From: Deltaproteobacteria bacterium
GTDB lineage: Bacteria; Desulfobacterota; Binatia; HRBIN30; JACQVA1
Assembly (NCBI GenBank): GCA_016210005.1
Contig: JACQVA010000170.1
Span: 1 to 61,390 of the forward strand
Reading direction: 5' to 3'
DNA: 61,390 bases
In this document: in pieces, positions 37,000 through 46,947 of the stretch
Position numbering within the stretch: the first letter of the stretch is position 1
How the letters are laid out: every line of letters starts with the position of its first letter
Notes under the pieces: generated by a model
The model's input: the letters and a program-made list of their open reading frames with translations, nothing else
What the model was told of the DNA's origin: nothing
Database searches by the model: none
Position numbers and translations under genes: made by a program

Positions 37000-37034
37000 G
37001 GGGTGGGTGGCGCAACTGGGGTGGGTGGTGGGTG
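37000..37034 (+). promoter_or_regulatory. G-run cluster able to form a G-quadruplex, in the dnaB divergent promoter region
   Basis: The plus strand holds GGGGTGGGTGG twice, nine bases apart, the second followed by TGGGTGG: five runs of three or more G in 35 bases. This fits a G-quadruplex with short loops. It lies 48-82 bp upstream of the dnaB ATG on the strand that is template for dnaB. It may also be simple low-complexity sequence. Confidence 0.45.
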
Positions 37035-37097
37035 GCCCATACCGGCCGTTAATCCGGCGCATTGACTCCGCGCGGCGGCCCGCGTACTGAACGCCGC

Positions 37098-37421
37098 ATG
37101 ATCTCCATCGACGACTTCGCCAAGCTCGACCTGCGGGTGGCCACCATCGTCAGCGCCGAGCCGCATCCGCAGGCCGACCGCTTGCTGGTGCTGCAGATCG
37201 ACCTCGGCGGCGAGAGCCGCCAACTGGTAGCGGGTATTCGCGCGCACTACGCCCCCGAGGAACTAATCGGGAAACAGATCGTGATGATCGCAAACTTAGA
37301 GCCCGCCACGCTGCGCGGCCTGCGCAGCGAGGGCATGTTGCTGGCCGCCTCGGACGCCGAAGGGCGCTTGGCGGTAGTGGCTCCGCAACGCCCCGTGGCG
37401 GCAGGCTCGCGGGTGAAATAG
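37098..37421 (+). CDS. Stand-alone tRNA-binding domain (MetRS C-terminal/CsaA-like)
   Basis: A 107-residue OB-fold protein matching the EMAP/Trbp111 domain that many methionyl-tRNA synthetases carry at the C terminus and that some bacteria encode separately. It starts MISIDDFAKLDLRVATIVSA and has HPQADRLLVLQIDLG, RQLVAGIRAHYAPEELIGKQ and LRGLRSEGMLLAASD. The ATG at 37098 is preferred over one 12 codons upstream. A CsaA chaperone-like role is the alternative. No catalytic MetRS gene lies in the window. Confidence 0.85.
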   Translation: MISIDDFAKLDLRVATIVSAEPHPQADRLLVLQIDLGGESRQLVAGIRAHYAPEELIGKQIVMIANLEPATLRGLRSEGMLLAASDAEGRLAVVAPQRPVAAGSRVK

Positions 37422-37432
37422 CGCGCCGCCGG

Positions 37433-40400
37433 CTACGGCACCAGATCGTTGCGGTCGATCACGTCGATCACCAGCTTAGTAGTATCGTTGCTGCCGTCGC
37501 TGTCGCCGCCGGCAGCAGTGGCGGAGATCAGGGCAGTACAGCGCGCCGGCGCGGCGCTGCTGGTGCTGGTGAAGTTCGCGGCGTTGATGGTTACCGGCAG
37601 CGGGCCGCCTTTACTGAGACCGCTCTTGATAGTGGCAGAGTTCTCGGCCGCGGGCGTGAGAGGGTTGAAATCGAGCACACCGATGGTGCCGGGCGGACAG
37701 TCGCCGTCGCTGGCGCTCACCGTGATCAGCTCGTCGAGGCTGCCGCTGGCGTCGGCGTTGGCCGCCGTGATCCGCGGCTTGCGTACGACCGCGGTCTGAC
37801 CCTGGGCTACACTCACGAATAGCGGCATGGCCGCCCGCACCAGCGCCTCATGAACCATGGGCTGCTGCGGGTCATTGCCGTCGATGACGCTCAGCTCGAG
37901 CCCGGCGCTGTTGTTCTTCGGCGTCGCGTCGGTGCCGGCCGGCAGCGTGCCGACGTTGAACAGCAGGGTACAACGGTGCACTGCCTTCTTGTTGATGCTG
38001 TCGAAGCCGGCACTGGTAATGCTGAGGGGTACCGTGGCAGTCTTGCTGCTGCCGGCGTTGACGCTCACGCTCGGACCGCTGCCGCCGAAATCGGGGCTGG
38101 CGATAATCGTGCCCGCAGGGCAATCGTTGTCGGCAGCGTTGAGCACCAGTGTTTGCAGCGTCGAGCTGGCGTTACGCACGGTTACCCGCGCGGTTCTGCT
38201 AACCGCCGCCGCGCCACTCGTCAGAGTGATATTGAGCGGTCGCAGCGCCAGCACCACCGTGTCGAGCAGCGGCGGACCGCAGGAGCTCGCCGCGGTCAGG
38301 TCGCTCTCGATGAAATCCCCCGGCGTGCCGCGGCCGCGGGACAATCCCGCCAGCCCGTCGCGGGCAGCGAGCGCGACATAGGTGATCCGAATCTTGCCGT
38401 TGAAGAACATCTCGATCTGGATACTGTTGGTCGACGCGGCGTTGTATTCGTGGATGCTTTGAAACGTCACCGCCACCCGGTCGCTCAGCTGTTTCCACGA
38501 CACCGTGCCGCCCGCGTTCGGGTTGAGGTCGTCGAAGAGGGCGGCGATCCGGGGGCGACTGAAATGAGCCGCCAGCGACTCGGCATAGGCGGCGTCACCA
38601 GAGTCGAAGGTGATGTAACCGTTGCTACCGACGTAAAAGGTGTCGTAGTTGGCGCCGTAGAGCGAGACCTGGGCGCCGCCCGTCAAGCTGACCGCGGCGT
38701 AGTCGTCGTCACCGAGCACCAGCGTGGTGCCGCCGGTCGGGCTGGTCGGAAAACTGGTCGCGGTGGTGGCGCAGGCGGAGTAGAAATCCGGCGAGCCGTC
38801 GGGAGTGAATGTCAGCTTGTGGCGGAGGAGATCGTTGTCGCTGGCGAACAGCTCAGTGAAGGGGTCGGTCACGGCGGTGGTGGTCAAGCTGTAGCAGCTG
38901 CCGCCGTTGTCGTCGGTGGCGACATTGCCGGCCTCGTCGGTGGCCTCGACGGCGAAGAAGTACTGCGTCTGTGGCGTCAAGCCGCTGAGCGTCACCGCGT
39001 GTGCGGTGCCGTTGGCGGAAGCGCTTTGGCTTTGGGTCAAGCTCCCGCAGCTGGTGCCGTAGCGAACCAAGGCGGTGGTGCTTTCGTCGGTGCTGAAGGT
39101 AATCGTGGCATCGGTGCTCAAGATCGTGTTGGCGCTGACCGCCGAGACCAGCGCCGGCAGGCAATCTATCGCCGCGCCGGCTTGCACTATCGCCGGGTTG
39201 CCGCTGCCGTCGTCGGCATCGTTGTAAGTGGCGGCGATACTGTCGCCGTTGGCGACCTGCAGGGTTCCGTCACCGGGGCTGCCGGGCGCGGCGGCGATCG
39301 GCAGCGAGCCCACAAAAGCACCCGAACTCGGCGCCGTCTCGTTCAGACTGGCGGTCTCGGCGTCGCCGCCGCTGGCCGTGACCGGCACGGTCAACGCGCC
39401 CGTGCCGGCGAGGTCACCATCCGTGATGCGGATACTGGCGGTGTCGGTACAGCCGTAACGCTCGCGCTCGAACACCACCGAGCTGTTCGAGGCGACGAAA
39501 TTGTAGGCCACCAAGGCGAAGTCCTGATCGGTAAGATCGGCGTTGCCGGGCACGCCATCGCCGGCGATGGTTGCCGCTTGCACGGTAACCGTCATCGGGC
39601 CCGTGGTGCCGGCCGGTAAGAAGACGCTCTCGCTGTTGTTGCGCGCGTCGGCGCTGCCACCGGGCTGAGAGACCCCGAGCAGGAAGTTGTTGCCCAAGTA
39701 GGTGCTGCCGAGCACATCGACGCTGAGATTGAGGTCGTTGACGTAAGCGGCGCCGATAGTGGCGCCGGGAGCGTCCGTCCACACCAGCGTTACCCGCACC
39801 GGTAGCGCCGGATTGTCCACGTGGCCGCTGAAGGTCAGACTCTGGCCGGCGTTGCCGAGCGCGATCTCCTGGTCATAGAGCAAGCGGGGTGCGGCGGTGT
39901 CGAACCCTGTGCCCATGTTGGCCAAGCCGAAGCCTTGATTCTTGCCGGGAAGGTTTTCGTTGGCGCCCGTGCCGGTCAGGTGGCGGCCGCTGTGAAGGAC
40001 GAACGCCTTCTCCAGCGCCGGGCTGGGGTCGCCCAGCCCGTAGGTGCGCGCCAAGAACTCGCGCACCAGGGAGACGTAGCCGGCGATGGCCGGGGTCGAA
40101 TGACTGGTGCCGGACGACCAGGTGTAGGCCGAACCTGCCGGAAACAAAGCATCGCTACCAGGGGCGGCAAAATTGTTGCCCGCGGCGCCGCAGACGCCCG
40201 AGCCGTTGAACGTGGGCTGCGCGGCCGCGCCCTGGATGAAAGTGCCGGGGGCCACGATCTCGGGCTTGGTACGGCCGTCGGCACACGGGCCGCGCGAAGA
40301 GAACGAGGCCAGGTCGCGTGCGTCGTTGCCCTGAGCGGTGGTAAACCCGCAGCCATCGCCGGCTGCACTGTCCGGGTTGGAAGTCTCGCTGGCGCCCACG

Positions 40401-41722
40401 GTGAGCACGTTCTTCGCCGTGCCCGGCGACCCGACCGTGCCGTCGGACGGCCCGGCGTTGCCGGCGGCAAACACGAACAGCAGCTCCTGATTACCGGCAA
40501 CGGCATCCTGGGCGTCGCGGGTCAGAGCGTCGTACTCCTGGGCGAAAGCATCGTAGGCCCCGAGCACGTCGGCCCCCCAAGAGTTGGCGCTGACGCGGGC
40601 GCCGCGGTTGAAGTAGTCGCCGACCATGGCGGCATTACCGAACCCGTTGTCGAAGCTCGGCGCGAAGATCCGCACGTTGGCCAACCGCCCGAACGGCGAT
40701 ATGCCTACGCCGTAATTGAAGCCGAAAGCATCCTCGACCGCCGCGCCAGTGCCGGCGTTGTAGCCGCCGACGATGGAGGCGTTGATATTGCCGTGCCCAT
40801 CCGGGCCCACCGCCGATGACGCCGACGACCCGGGCGGCAATACCGCGAAGGCGAGCCGGCTGGGATTGGCGCTGCTGTTTAGTTCATAAAACTCGCTGTT
40901 GGCCGGCGTGCCGGTGCCATTGTCAACGCCATCGTCCACCACCGCTACGATCGGATAGTCGGCCGCGGTGGTCGAAAAGCCGAGCCCGCTCAGCCAGGCC
41001 AGATAACCCGGACCGGTAGGGTGCTGCAGCGCCGTGTCGAGATTGCCGGCCAAGATCTGCCCCTGGCGTTCGCAGAAGAGCTTCGGCTCGACGAACGGCT
41101 CAACGTTGATGACCGAGGGCACTTGGGCAATGGCCTCGAGCCGGCGGCCGCTCACCTGCAAGCGCACGTTGGTATAACGCCCGCGCAGCACCCGCCGGGG
41201 AGCCGCCACCACCTTATCCGCCAAGGCCTCGACCGCGGCCAAGTCCTGAGCTGCCGTCTCCGCGCCGGCGTACAGTTGTACCGTTACTGCTACCACATCA
41301 TCCGACCCGAGGTGGTGATCGAGCGCCGGGGCGATGGCGTCGTTGGGCCGGTAGTTGCCGAAGTATGACAGCGACGAGGGCGCGCGGGCGGCGCGCTGGC
41401 GCACGGTCTCCAGCGGTTTTCCCGCCTCGGTCCATACCAGGTAAGCATTCTGCGGCACGTACTGGACCACTTGCGCGCCGGCGGCCGTGAGTGCGGTCAG
41501 GTCGGCATCGGTCGGCGGCGCCCCGAATTGCACCAGCTGTAACCGCCGCGGCGCCGAGGGCGCCGGCATGATCCCCGGGGCGCGCGCGCTACGCACCTCT
41601 ATTGGGCCACGCCGCAGCGCGATGGGGTGCGCGCCAGTACCGGCGGCTGGGCGCACGGCGCCGCCGAGTATCAGCGCGGTCACGGTCGCACCGGCCAACT
41701 TACGCCACCCCCTTCGACTCAT
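37433..41722 (-). CDS. Large secreted subtilisin-family (S8) protease with C-terminal repeat domains
   Basis: A 1429-residue secreted serine protease. A signal peptide (WRKLAGATVTALILGGAVRP) is followed by an inhibitor-like propeptide (about 40-220) and the catalytic domain: Asp in PIVAVVDDGVDNGTG (near 259), His in GPDGHGNINASIVGG (near 309), Ser in SSGTSHSTPAIAGYV (near 535). Then come a P/CUB-like jelly-roll (LPVRVTLVWTDAPGA), an FN3-like domain (ATITFSTDESTTALVRYGTS) and two related C-terminal domains with DNDCPAGTI and DGDCPPGTI blocks. The last is followed by no membrane anchor or obvious sorting signal. The ATG at 41722 gives the best signal peptide. It stands alone; the target protein is unknown. 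Confidence 0.9.
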   Translation of the reverse strand: MSRRGWRKLAGATVTALILGGAVRPAAGTGAHPIALRRGPIEVRSARAPGIMPAPSAPRRLQLVQFGAPPTDADLTALTAAGAQVVQYVPQNAYLVWTEAGKPLETVRQRAARAPSSLSYFGNYRPNDAIAPALDHHLGSDDVVAVTVQLYAGAETAAQDLAAVEALADKVVAAPRRVLRGRYTNVRLQVSGRRLEAIAQVPSVINVEPFVEPKLFCERQGQILAGNLDTALQHPTGPGYLAWLSGLGFSTTAADYPIVAVVDDGVDNGTGTPANSEFYELNSSANPSRLAFAVLPPGSSASSAVGPDGHGNINASIVGGYNAGTGAAVEDAFGFNYGVGISPFGRLANVRIFAPSFDNGFGNAAMVGDYFNRGARVSANSWGADVLGAYDAFAQEYDALTRDAQDAVAGNQELLFVFAAGNAGPSDGTVGSPGTAKNVLTVGASETSNPDSAAGDGCGFTTAQGNDARDLASFSSRGPCADGRTKPEIVAPGTFIQGAAAQPTFNGSGVCGAAGNNFAAPGSDALFPAGSAYTWSSGTSHSTPAIAGYVSLVREFLARTYGLGDPSPALEKAFVLHSGRHLTGTGANENLPGKNQGFGLANMGTGFDTAAPRLLYDQEIALGNAGQSLTFSGHVDNPALPVRVTLVWTDAPGATIGAAYVNDLNLSVDVLGSTYLGNNFLLGVSQPGGSADARNNSESVFLPAGTTGPMTVTVQAATIAGDGVPGNADLTDQDFALVAYNFVASNSSVVFERERYGCTDTASIRITDGDLAGTGALTVPVTASGGDAETASLNETAPSSGAFVGSLPIAAAPGSPGDGTLQVANGDSIAATYNDADDGSGNPAIVQAGAAIDCLPALVSAVSANTILSTDATITFSTDESTTALVRYGTSCGSLTQSQSASANGTAHAVTLSGLTPQTQYFFAVEATDEAGNVATDDNGGSCYSLTTTAVTDPFTELFASDNDLLRHKLTFTPDGSPDFYSACATTATSFPTSPTGGTTLVLGDDDYAAVSLTGGAQVSLYGANYDTFYVGSNGYITFDSGDAAYAESLAAHFSRPRIAALFDDLNPNAGGTVSWKQLSDRVAVTFQSIHEYNAASTNSIQIEMFFNGKIRITYVALAARDGLAGLSRGRGTPGDFIESDLTAASSCGPPLLDTVVLALRPLNITLTSGAAAVSRTARVTVRNASSTLQTLVLNAADNDCPAGTIIASPDFGGSGPSVSVNAGSSKTATVPLSITSAGFDSINKKAVHRCTLLFNVGTLPAGTDATPKNNSAGLELSVIDGNDPQQPMVHEALVRAAMPLFVSVAQGQTAVVRKPRITAANADASGSLDELITVSASDGDCPPGTIGVLDFNPLTPAAENSATIKSGLSKGGPLPVTINAANFTSTSSAAPARCTALISATAAGGDSDGSNDTTKLVIDVIDRNDLVP

Positions 41723-41848
41723 GCGTGGCCCCCCTACTGCAATCCGTTGCCGGCGCTTACCTGCTAACACTCTTGTGACTCTAGCTGTCGTGCCTAACAG
41801 CTATCACGGCTGGTGGCGTCTGCACAGCGCTTCTTTTGGGGCGCAGGC

Positions 41849-42358
41849 TCACTGGCCGGTGAGGGCGCGCAGGAGCGGGCGTCGCACCCAACCCTCGGCC
41901 AAAGGGGCCATGTGGAAGATGATCGCAGTGCGCTCGGCGCAGCGCCAGGCGCCGTCCACCCGCCGATAGCGATCGAGGTAGCGGCCCGCACCAACGACCG
42001 CGTCGCCGGTCGCCGGGTGCTTTGCGGTCAGCTCGAAGTAGCACTCCCCGCTCGCGACCTCGCCGTCGATCGTCAGACGCTGGTTGTGTACGGTGTGACA
42101 CATGTCGTCGAGCAACGAGGCCACCACCTGGGTGTAGAAGACGCGGATTTCCGCGCCGCCATTCGAGATCAACGGCGCGATGGCGCCCTTGGCATCGCGG
42201 AAGTCACAGCGCGCGTCCGCGGTGAACCACCGCTCCACCAGCTCGTCGAAGCGCCGGTCGTCGACCAGGAAGCAGTAGGTCGCTTGCAGCTCGCGCAGCT
42301 GCTCGCGATCATCGAGCTGTTGGAGCCGTTGCCGGCAGCGGTTGAGCGCGTCGTCCAT
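41849..42358 (-). CDS. SnoaL-like/NTF2-superfamily protein
   Basis: A 169-residue alpha-beta cone-fold protein. Blocks typical of SnoaL_4 proteins: DREQLRELQATYCFLVDDRR, LVERWFTADARCDF, HTVHNQRLTIDGEVASGECY and GRYLDRYRRVDGAWRCAERT. Such proteins are dehydratases, isomerases or small subunits of ring hydroxylases. It lies 17 bp downstream of the acyl-CoA dehydrogenase gene on the same strand, so they likely act in one degradation or modification route. Substrate is unknown. Confidence 0.8.
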   Translation of the reverse strand: MDDALNRCRQRLQQLDDREQLRELQATYCFLVDDRRFDELVERWFTADARCDFRDAKGAIAPLISNGGAEIRVFYTQVVASLLDDMCHTVHNQRLTIDGEVASGECYFELTAKHPATGDAVVGAGRYLDRYRRVDGAWRCAERTAIIFHMAPLAEGWVRRPLLRALTGQ

Positions 42359-42375
42359 GCTGGCTTCCTTTCCCG

Positions 42376-43605
42376 CTACAACAGCGAGGCCGCGACCTGC
42401 GCCAACAGGTTGTTTTCCCCGTCGGCGATGGTCAGCGCCGTAGCGTCACGCAGGAACATCTCGGCGGGGTACTCCTTGGTCATGCCGTTGCCGCCGAGAA
42501 GCTGGACGGCAAGCGTGGCCACTTCGAGTGCGGCCTGGGTGCAGAACACCTTCGAGCCGATGGAATAGTCCAGCCGTGCGGGTTGGCCACTGCTGATGGC
42601 GGTGACGGCGCTGACGTAGGCGTCGCGCGAGAGCGAGCGCGCCGCCTGCACCAGCGAGAACATGCGGAACAAGCGCGCGCGCACTGCTTGGTGCTCGAAG
42701 ATCGGCCGGCCACCTTGTATCCGTTCCTTGGTGTAGACCAGCGCGCACTCGTAGGCCGCGCGCGCCAGGCCCGTGGCCACGCAGCCGACGCCGGCGTTGA
42801 ATCCGGCCAAGTGGTTGTGCATGTAGCGCGCGTAGGTGTCCGGCTGCACCACCATCCAGGGCCGCGGAATCCGCACGTCTTCGAAGAACAGCTCCCCTTG
42901 CGGCAACGTGCGTGCACCGTGCTTGTCGAGGGGGCGGCCGCGCGAGACCCCCGGCAGGTTGAGCGGGAGCAGGCATACGCCGCTCTGCTCCAGCCCGCCG
43001 TTGGGGTCGAGCTGCACATTGAGCATCGCATGCGTCGCCAGCGGCGCGTTCGACACCCACGCCGACTTCTGTCCGTTGAGGATCCAGTGATCACCCTCGG
43101 CGCGGGCCTGTAGCTGAGCCCGCGCCTTGAACTGCATCTCCGGGCGCATGTTGCACAGCCAGTCCGAGCCATGATCCGGCTCGGTGATGGCCCAGCAGCC
43201 GCGAATCGAGCCGTCGGTGCAGGCATAGAACGGCAGGGAGAACTCGCGGATCGCCTCGTTGTTGCCGCTCAGCAGCGCGACGTCGGCATGGGTGGCGGCT
43301 AGGAAGATGACTGCGGCCAGGCCGAGATTGCCCCAGGCCAGCGCTTCGTAGACGAGGTAGCTGGTTTCCGCCGATACGCCCAGGCCACCAACCACGGCCG
43401 GCGCCCGCAAGCGGGTGTAGCCGAGCGCGGCCGCCTGGCGCAGCACGCCGTAGAGCGCCGAGCCCGGCGCGACCACTTCATCCGGCGGCAGCCGATCGAG
43501 GGCAATGCCGGTTGGCCGCAACACCTCTTGCGCAAAAGCCTGCGCGGCGTCGCGCAGCTCGCGCTGCTCTGCGGTTATCGACGGGTCGTAGTCACAATAG
43601 TCCAT
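42376..43605 (-). CDS. Acyl-CoA dehydrogenase
   Basis: A 409-residue FAD flavoenzyme that introduces a 2,3 double bond in an acyl-CoA and passes electrons to ETF. Seen: the N-terminal helical domain QRELRDAAQAFAQEVL, the FAD/substrate block GCWAITEPDHGSDW, WILNGQKSAWVSNAPLATH, the beta-domain PRPWMVVQP, and C-terminal FEHQAVRARLFRMFSLVQAA and QLLGGNGMTKEYPAEMFLRD. GGAGG precedes the ATG at 43605. The usual catalytic base position (in EYPAEMFLRDAT) holds a Glu. It forms a two-gene unit with the SnoaL-like gene. Chain length preference cannot be read from sequence. Confidence 0.88.
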   Translation of the reverse strand: MDYCDYDPSITAEQRELRDAAQAFAQEVLRPTGIALDRLPPDEVVAPGSALYGVLRQAAALGYTRLRAPAVVGGLGVSAETSYLVYEALAWGNLGLAAVIFLAATHADVALLSGNNEAIREFSLPFYACTDGSIRGCWAITEPDHGSDWLCNMRPEMQFKARAQLQARAEGDHWILNGQKSAWVSNAPLATHAMLNVQLDPNGGLEQSGVCLLPLNLPGVSRGRPLDKHGARTLPQGELFFEDVRIPRPWMVVQPDTYARYMHNHLAGFNAGVGCVATGLARAAYECALVYTKERIQGGRPIFEHQAVRARLFRMFSLVQAARSLSRDAYVSAVTAISSGQPARLDYSIGSKVFCTQAALEVATLAVQLLGGNGMTKEYPAEMFLRDATALTIADGENNLLAQVAASLL

Positions 43606-43747
43606 ACCGCCTCCGCGGGGCGTGCCCAGCACTCGCCCCGGTTGCGGTTGATACTACGGCAGAGCCGACCGCATCAATCCGCATCAATCAGGAAGGGTGG
43701 CCGCGCCACGGTGTGCGCTCTGGCAACTTCGGCTATAGTGCCGGGCC

Positions 43748-44491
43748 GTGACCGAGCCGCCCGCGCCTGCGACGTTGCCGCCTGCCGCCGAGGTTGTTTT
43801 CTGCGCCCGCGGGCTGAGCAAGATCTACCACATGGGGGAAGTGGCGGTGCACGCGCTCCGCGCCGTGGATCTCGATCTCTACCGCGGCGAGTTTGTCGTG
43901 CTGCTGGGGCCGTCCGGCAGCGGCAAGTCGACGTTGCTCAACATCCTCGGCGGGCTGGACGTGCCCACCAGCGGCACGGTGTACTTCCTCGATCATGATC
44001 TTACCGTTGAGGACGATCGCGAGCTGACCCGTTTTCGCCGCGAGCACGTCGGTTTCGTCTTCCAGTTCTACAATCTCATCCCCAGCCTCACCGCGCGGGA
44101 AAACGTCGCCCTGGTCACCGAGATTGCCGAGTCGCCGATGGACCCCGACGACGCGCTGCGGCTGGTCGGGCTGGGTGACCGGCTCGATCACTTCCCGGCC
44201 CAGCTCTCCGGCGGCGAGCAGCAGCGGGTGGCGATCGCGCGGGCTATTGCCAAGCGGCCGGCGGTGCTGTTGTGCGACGAGCCCACCGGTGCGCTCGACT
44301 TTGAGACCGGCAAGCTGGTGCTCGAAGCGCTGGCGCACGTCAACCGCGAGCTGCATACGACCACGGCGGTGATCACGCACAACGCCGCGATTGCGGGGAT
44401 GGCCGACCGCGTGATTCGCTTGCGCAGTGGTCAGATCACCGAGGTTCACGCCAACCCCGTTCGTCTGACGCCGGGTGAGTTGCAATGGTGA
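43748..44491 (+). CDS. ABC transporter ATPase (LolD/MacB type)
   Basis: A 247-residue ATPase driving an FtsX-type permease. All motifs are intact: Walker [21 protein letters not shown]-loop [14 protein letters not shown], signature [16 protein letters not shown], Walker [14 protein letters not shown] and the switch His in VITHNAAI. The start is a GTG at 43748. The permease begins 43 bp downstream and a periplasmic adaptor after that, so this is a complete mechanotransmission-type exporter apart from an outer membrane channel. Confidence 0.92.
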   Translation: MTEPPAPATLPPAAEVVFCARGLSKIYHMGEVAVHALRAVDLDLYRGEFVVLLGPSGSGKSTLLNILGGLDVPTSGTVYFLDHDLTVEDDRELTRFRREHVGFVFQFYNLIPSLTARENVALVTEIAESPMDPDDALRLVGLGDRLDHFPAQLSGGEQQRVAIARAIAKRPAVLLCDEPTGALDFETGKLVLEALAHVNRELHTTTAVITHNAAIAGMADRVIRLRSGQITEVHANPVRLTPGELQW

Positions 44492-44534
44492 GGCGCAGCC
44501 GGCGAGCACGCGGTGCGCGGCGGCCAGGGCGGCC

Positions 44535-46898
44535 ATGAGCGCGCTCGATCGCAAGCTGCTGCGTGATCTGCGGCACCTGCGTGGCCAGCTCATCGCCATC
44601 GCCGTGGTGGTGATGTGCGGCGTCGCCACGGTGGTCACCACGCGTACCGCCTACGACTCGCTGCTGAGCTCGCGCGCGATCTATTACGCCCAGTACCGCT
44701 TCGCCGACATCTTCGCGCACCTCAAGCGCGCCCCGGAGGCGCTGGCGGCCACGCTCGCCACCATCCCCGGGGTCGCCGCGGTGCAAACCCGCATCGTCTT
44801 CGAGGTCACCCTCGACGTGCCCGGTCTCGACGAGCCCGCAACCGGCCGGCTGGTGTCGATCCCCGCACGCCAGACGGCGGTTCTCAACGACCTCTACCTC
44901 CGCCGCGGGCGCTACCTCGAAGCCGGGCGGCGCAACGAGGTGCTGGTCAGCGAGGCCTTCGCCCAGGCCAACCACCTGCAGGTCGGCGACGCCCTCGGGG
45001 CCGTGCTCAACGGTCACTGGCAAGCGCTGCGCATCGCTGGCGTGGTGCTGTCGCCCGAGTACGTCTACGAGATTCGCGGCAGCGACGTGTTCCCCGACAA
45101 CCGGCACTTCGGCGTGTTGTGGATGAGTCGCGAGGCGATGGGCCCGGCGTTCAACATGGAAGGGGCCTTCAACGACCTGGCGCTGGCGCTGGCGCCCGGG
45201 GCCAGCGAGCCCGAGGTGATTGCTCAGCTCGATCGGCGACTCGAGCGCTACGGCGGGCTCGGCGCCTTTGGCCGTAGCGAGCAGATCTCCGCGCGTTTCC
45301 TCGCCGACGAGATCGCGCAGAACCGCGTCAGTGGCACCGTGTTGCCGGCGATCTTTCTCGGCGTCGCCGCCTTCCTGCTCAACATCGTGCTTTCGCGCCT
45401 GGTGAGCACGCAGCGCGATCAGATCGCGGTGCTAAAGGCGTTCGGTTACTCCAACCGCGCCATCGGCGGCCACTACCTCAAGTTCGCCTTCATCGCGGTG
45501 CTGCCCGGCGCCGTTGCCGGCACGGCTTTGGGTTTATGGCTGGGCTCGCTGATCAACCGGATGTACGTGCAGTTCTATCGCTTCCCGGTGTTTCGCTATG
45601 AAGTCGGGCCGGAAGTGGTGGCGCTGGCGGTCGGTGTCAGCGCGCTGGCTGCGCTGCTTGGGGCCTTGGCGGCGGTGCGCCGCGCCGTCGCGCTGCCGCC
45701 GGCCGAGGCCATGCGGCCGGAGCCGCCCGCTGGTTTTGGACGCGGCCTGCTGGAGCGAGCCGGCGTGTGGCGGTGGCTTTCCGTCCCGTGGCGGGTAATC
45801 GCCCGCAACCTGACACGGCGGCCAAGCCGCGCCTTGTTGTCGATCTTGGGCATGTCATTGGCGGTGGCCATCCTGGTCGTCGGCCGCTACTTCGTTGATG
45901 CCGTACACCTGCTTGCGGAGGTGCAATTCGGCATGGTGCAACGCGAAGACGTGGCCATCACTTTTCACGAGCCGCGGCCGGCGCGCGCGCGCCACGAAGT
46001 CGCCCGCTTGCCCGGGGTGCTGCGCTCGGAGAGCTTTCGGGTTGTGCCGGCGCGACTGCGGTTCGAGCACCGCTCACGGCGGGTGGCGCTCACCGGGCTG
46101 GAGCCCGGCGGCACGCTGCACCAGCTGGTGGATCAGCAGTTCCACGTCTTCGCGCTGCCGCCCGCCGGGGTGGTTCTCACCAGCAAGCTGGCCGACATCC
46201 TGGGCGTGCGGCGCGGGGAGGTGCTCACGGTCGATGTGCTCGAAGGCGAACGGCCGCGGCGCACGCTCGCCGTGGCGGGCTTGGTCGATGAACTCATCGG
46301 CCTGGCTGCCTACATGGACCGCCACAGCTTGAGCCGGCTGTTGGGCGAGGGCGAGTCGCTCTCCGGCGCTCTGCTGGCGGTCGACCCACCGGCCGCCTCG
46401 CAGCTCTACGCCGACTTGAAGCAGTTACCGGCGGTGGCCGCCGTCACCATTCGCGCCGTGGCCTTGGCCAGCTTCGAGGAGACGCTGGCGAAGAGCTTGG
46501 GGGTCTTCAACACCGTGGTGGTGGTGTTCGCGTGTGCGATTGCCGTCGCCATGGTGTACAACGCCGCCCGGATCGCGTTGTCCGAGCGTGGGCGCGAGCT
46601 GGCGAGCTTGCGGGTGCTCGGCTTTACGCGTGCTGAGGTGGCAATCATGCTGTTGGGGGAGCAGGCGATACTGACGCTGGTGGCGATGCCGTTAGGCTCT
46701 GTGCTGGGGTATGCGGCCTGTGCGCTGATCTCGCGGGCGTACCAGTGGGAGCTGTTTCGCCTGCCGCTGGTGCTGCAACCGCGCGTTTACGCCTTTGCCT
46801 ATGGCGTCGTCGGTGTGGCGGCGCTGTTGTCGGCACTGGTAGTACGCCGGCGGCTGAATCACCTCGATCTGGTCGAAGTGTTGAAGACCCGGGAGTGA
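44535..46898 (+). CDS. FtsX-type ABC permease with two FtsX domains
   Basis: A 787-residue permease beginning MSALDRKLLRDLRHLRGQLI. The first half has an N-terminal helix (IAIAVVVMCGVATVV), a periplasmic domain of about 220 residues, and three helices (FLGVAAFLLNIVLSRLVSTQ, FIAVLPGAVAGTALGLWLG, VVALAVGVSALAALLGALAA). The second half repeats the pattern from RALLSILGMSLAVAILVVGR to YAFAYGVVGVAALLSALVV. These proteins push substrates from the inner membrane or periplasm outwards rather than transporting through a channel. The ATG at 44535 is preferred over an upstream one at 44475. Confidence 0.88.
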   Translation: MSALDRKLLRDLRHLRGQLIAIAVVVMCGVATVVTTRTAYDSLLSSRAIYYAQYRFADIFAHLKRAPEALAATLATIPGVAAVQTRIVFEVTLDVPGLDEPATGRLVSIPARQTAVLNDLYLRRGRYLEAGRRNEVLVSEAFAQANHLQVGDALGAVLNGHWQALRIAGVVLSPEYVYEIRGSDVFPDNRHFGVLWMSREAMGPAFNMEGAFNDLALALAPGASEPEVIAQLDRRLERYGGLGAFGRSEQISARFLADEIAQNRVSGTVLPAIFLGVAAFLLNIVLSRLVSTQRDQIAVLKAFGYSNRAIGGHYLKFAFIAVLPGAVAGTALGLWLGSLINRMYVQFYRFPVFRYEVGPEVVALAVGVSALAALLGALAAVRRAVALPPAEAMRPEPPAGFGRGLLERAGVWRWLSVPWRVIARNLTRRPSRALLSILGMSLAVAILVVGRYFVDAVHLLAEVQFGMVQREDVAITFHEPRPARARHEVARLPGVLRSESFRVVPARLRFEHRSRRVALTGLEPGGTLHQLVDQQFHVFALPPAGVVLTSKLADILGVRRGEVLTVDVLEGERPRRTLAVAGLVDELIGLAAYMDRHSLSRLLGEGESLSGALLAVDPPAASQLYADLKQLPAVAAVTIRAVALASFEETLAKSLGVFNTVVVVFACAIAVAMVYNAARIALSERGRELASLRVLGFTRAEVAIMLLGEQAILTLVAMPLGSVLGYAACALISRAYQWELFRLPLVLQPRVYAFAYGVVGVAALLSALVVRRRLNHLDLVEVLKTRE

Positions 46899-46947
46899 AG
46901 ATGCACGAAGGCGGCGCAAGCAGGCCAAGTAGGCAAGGTCACCGGCC

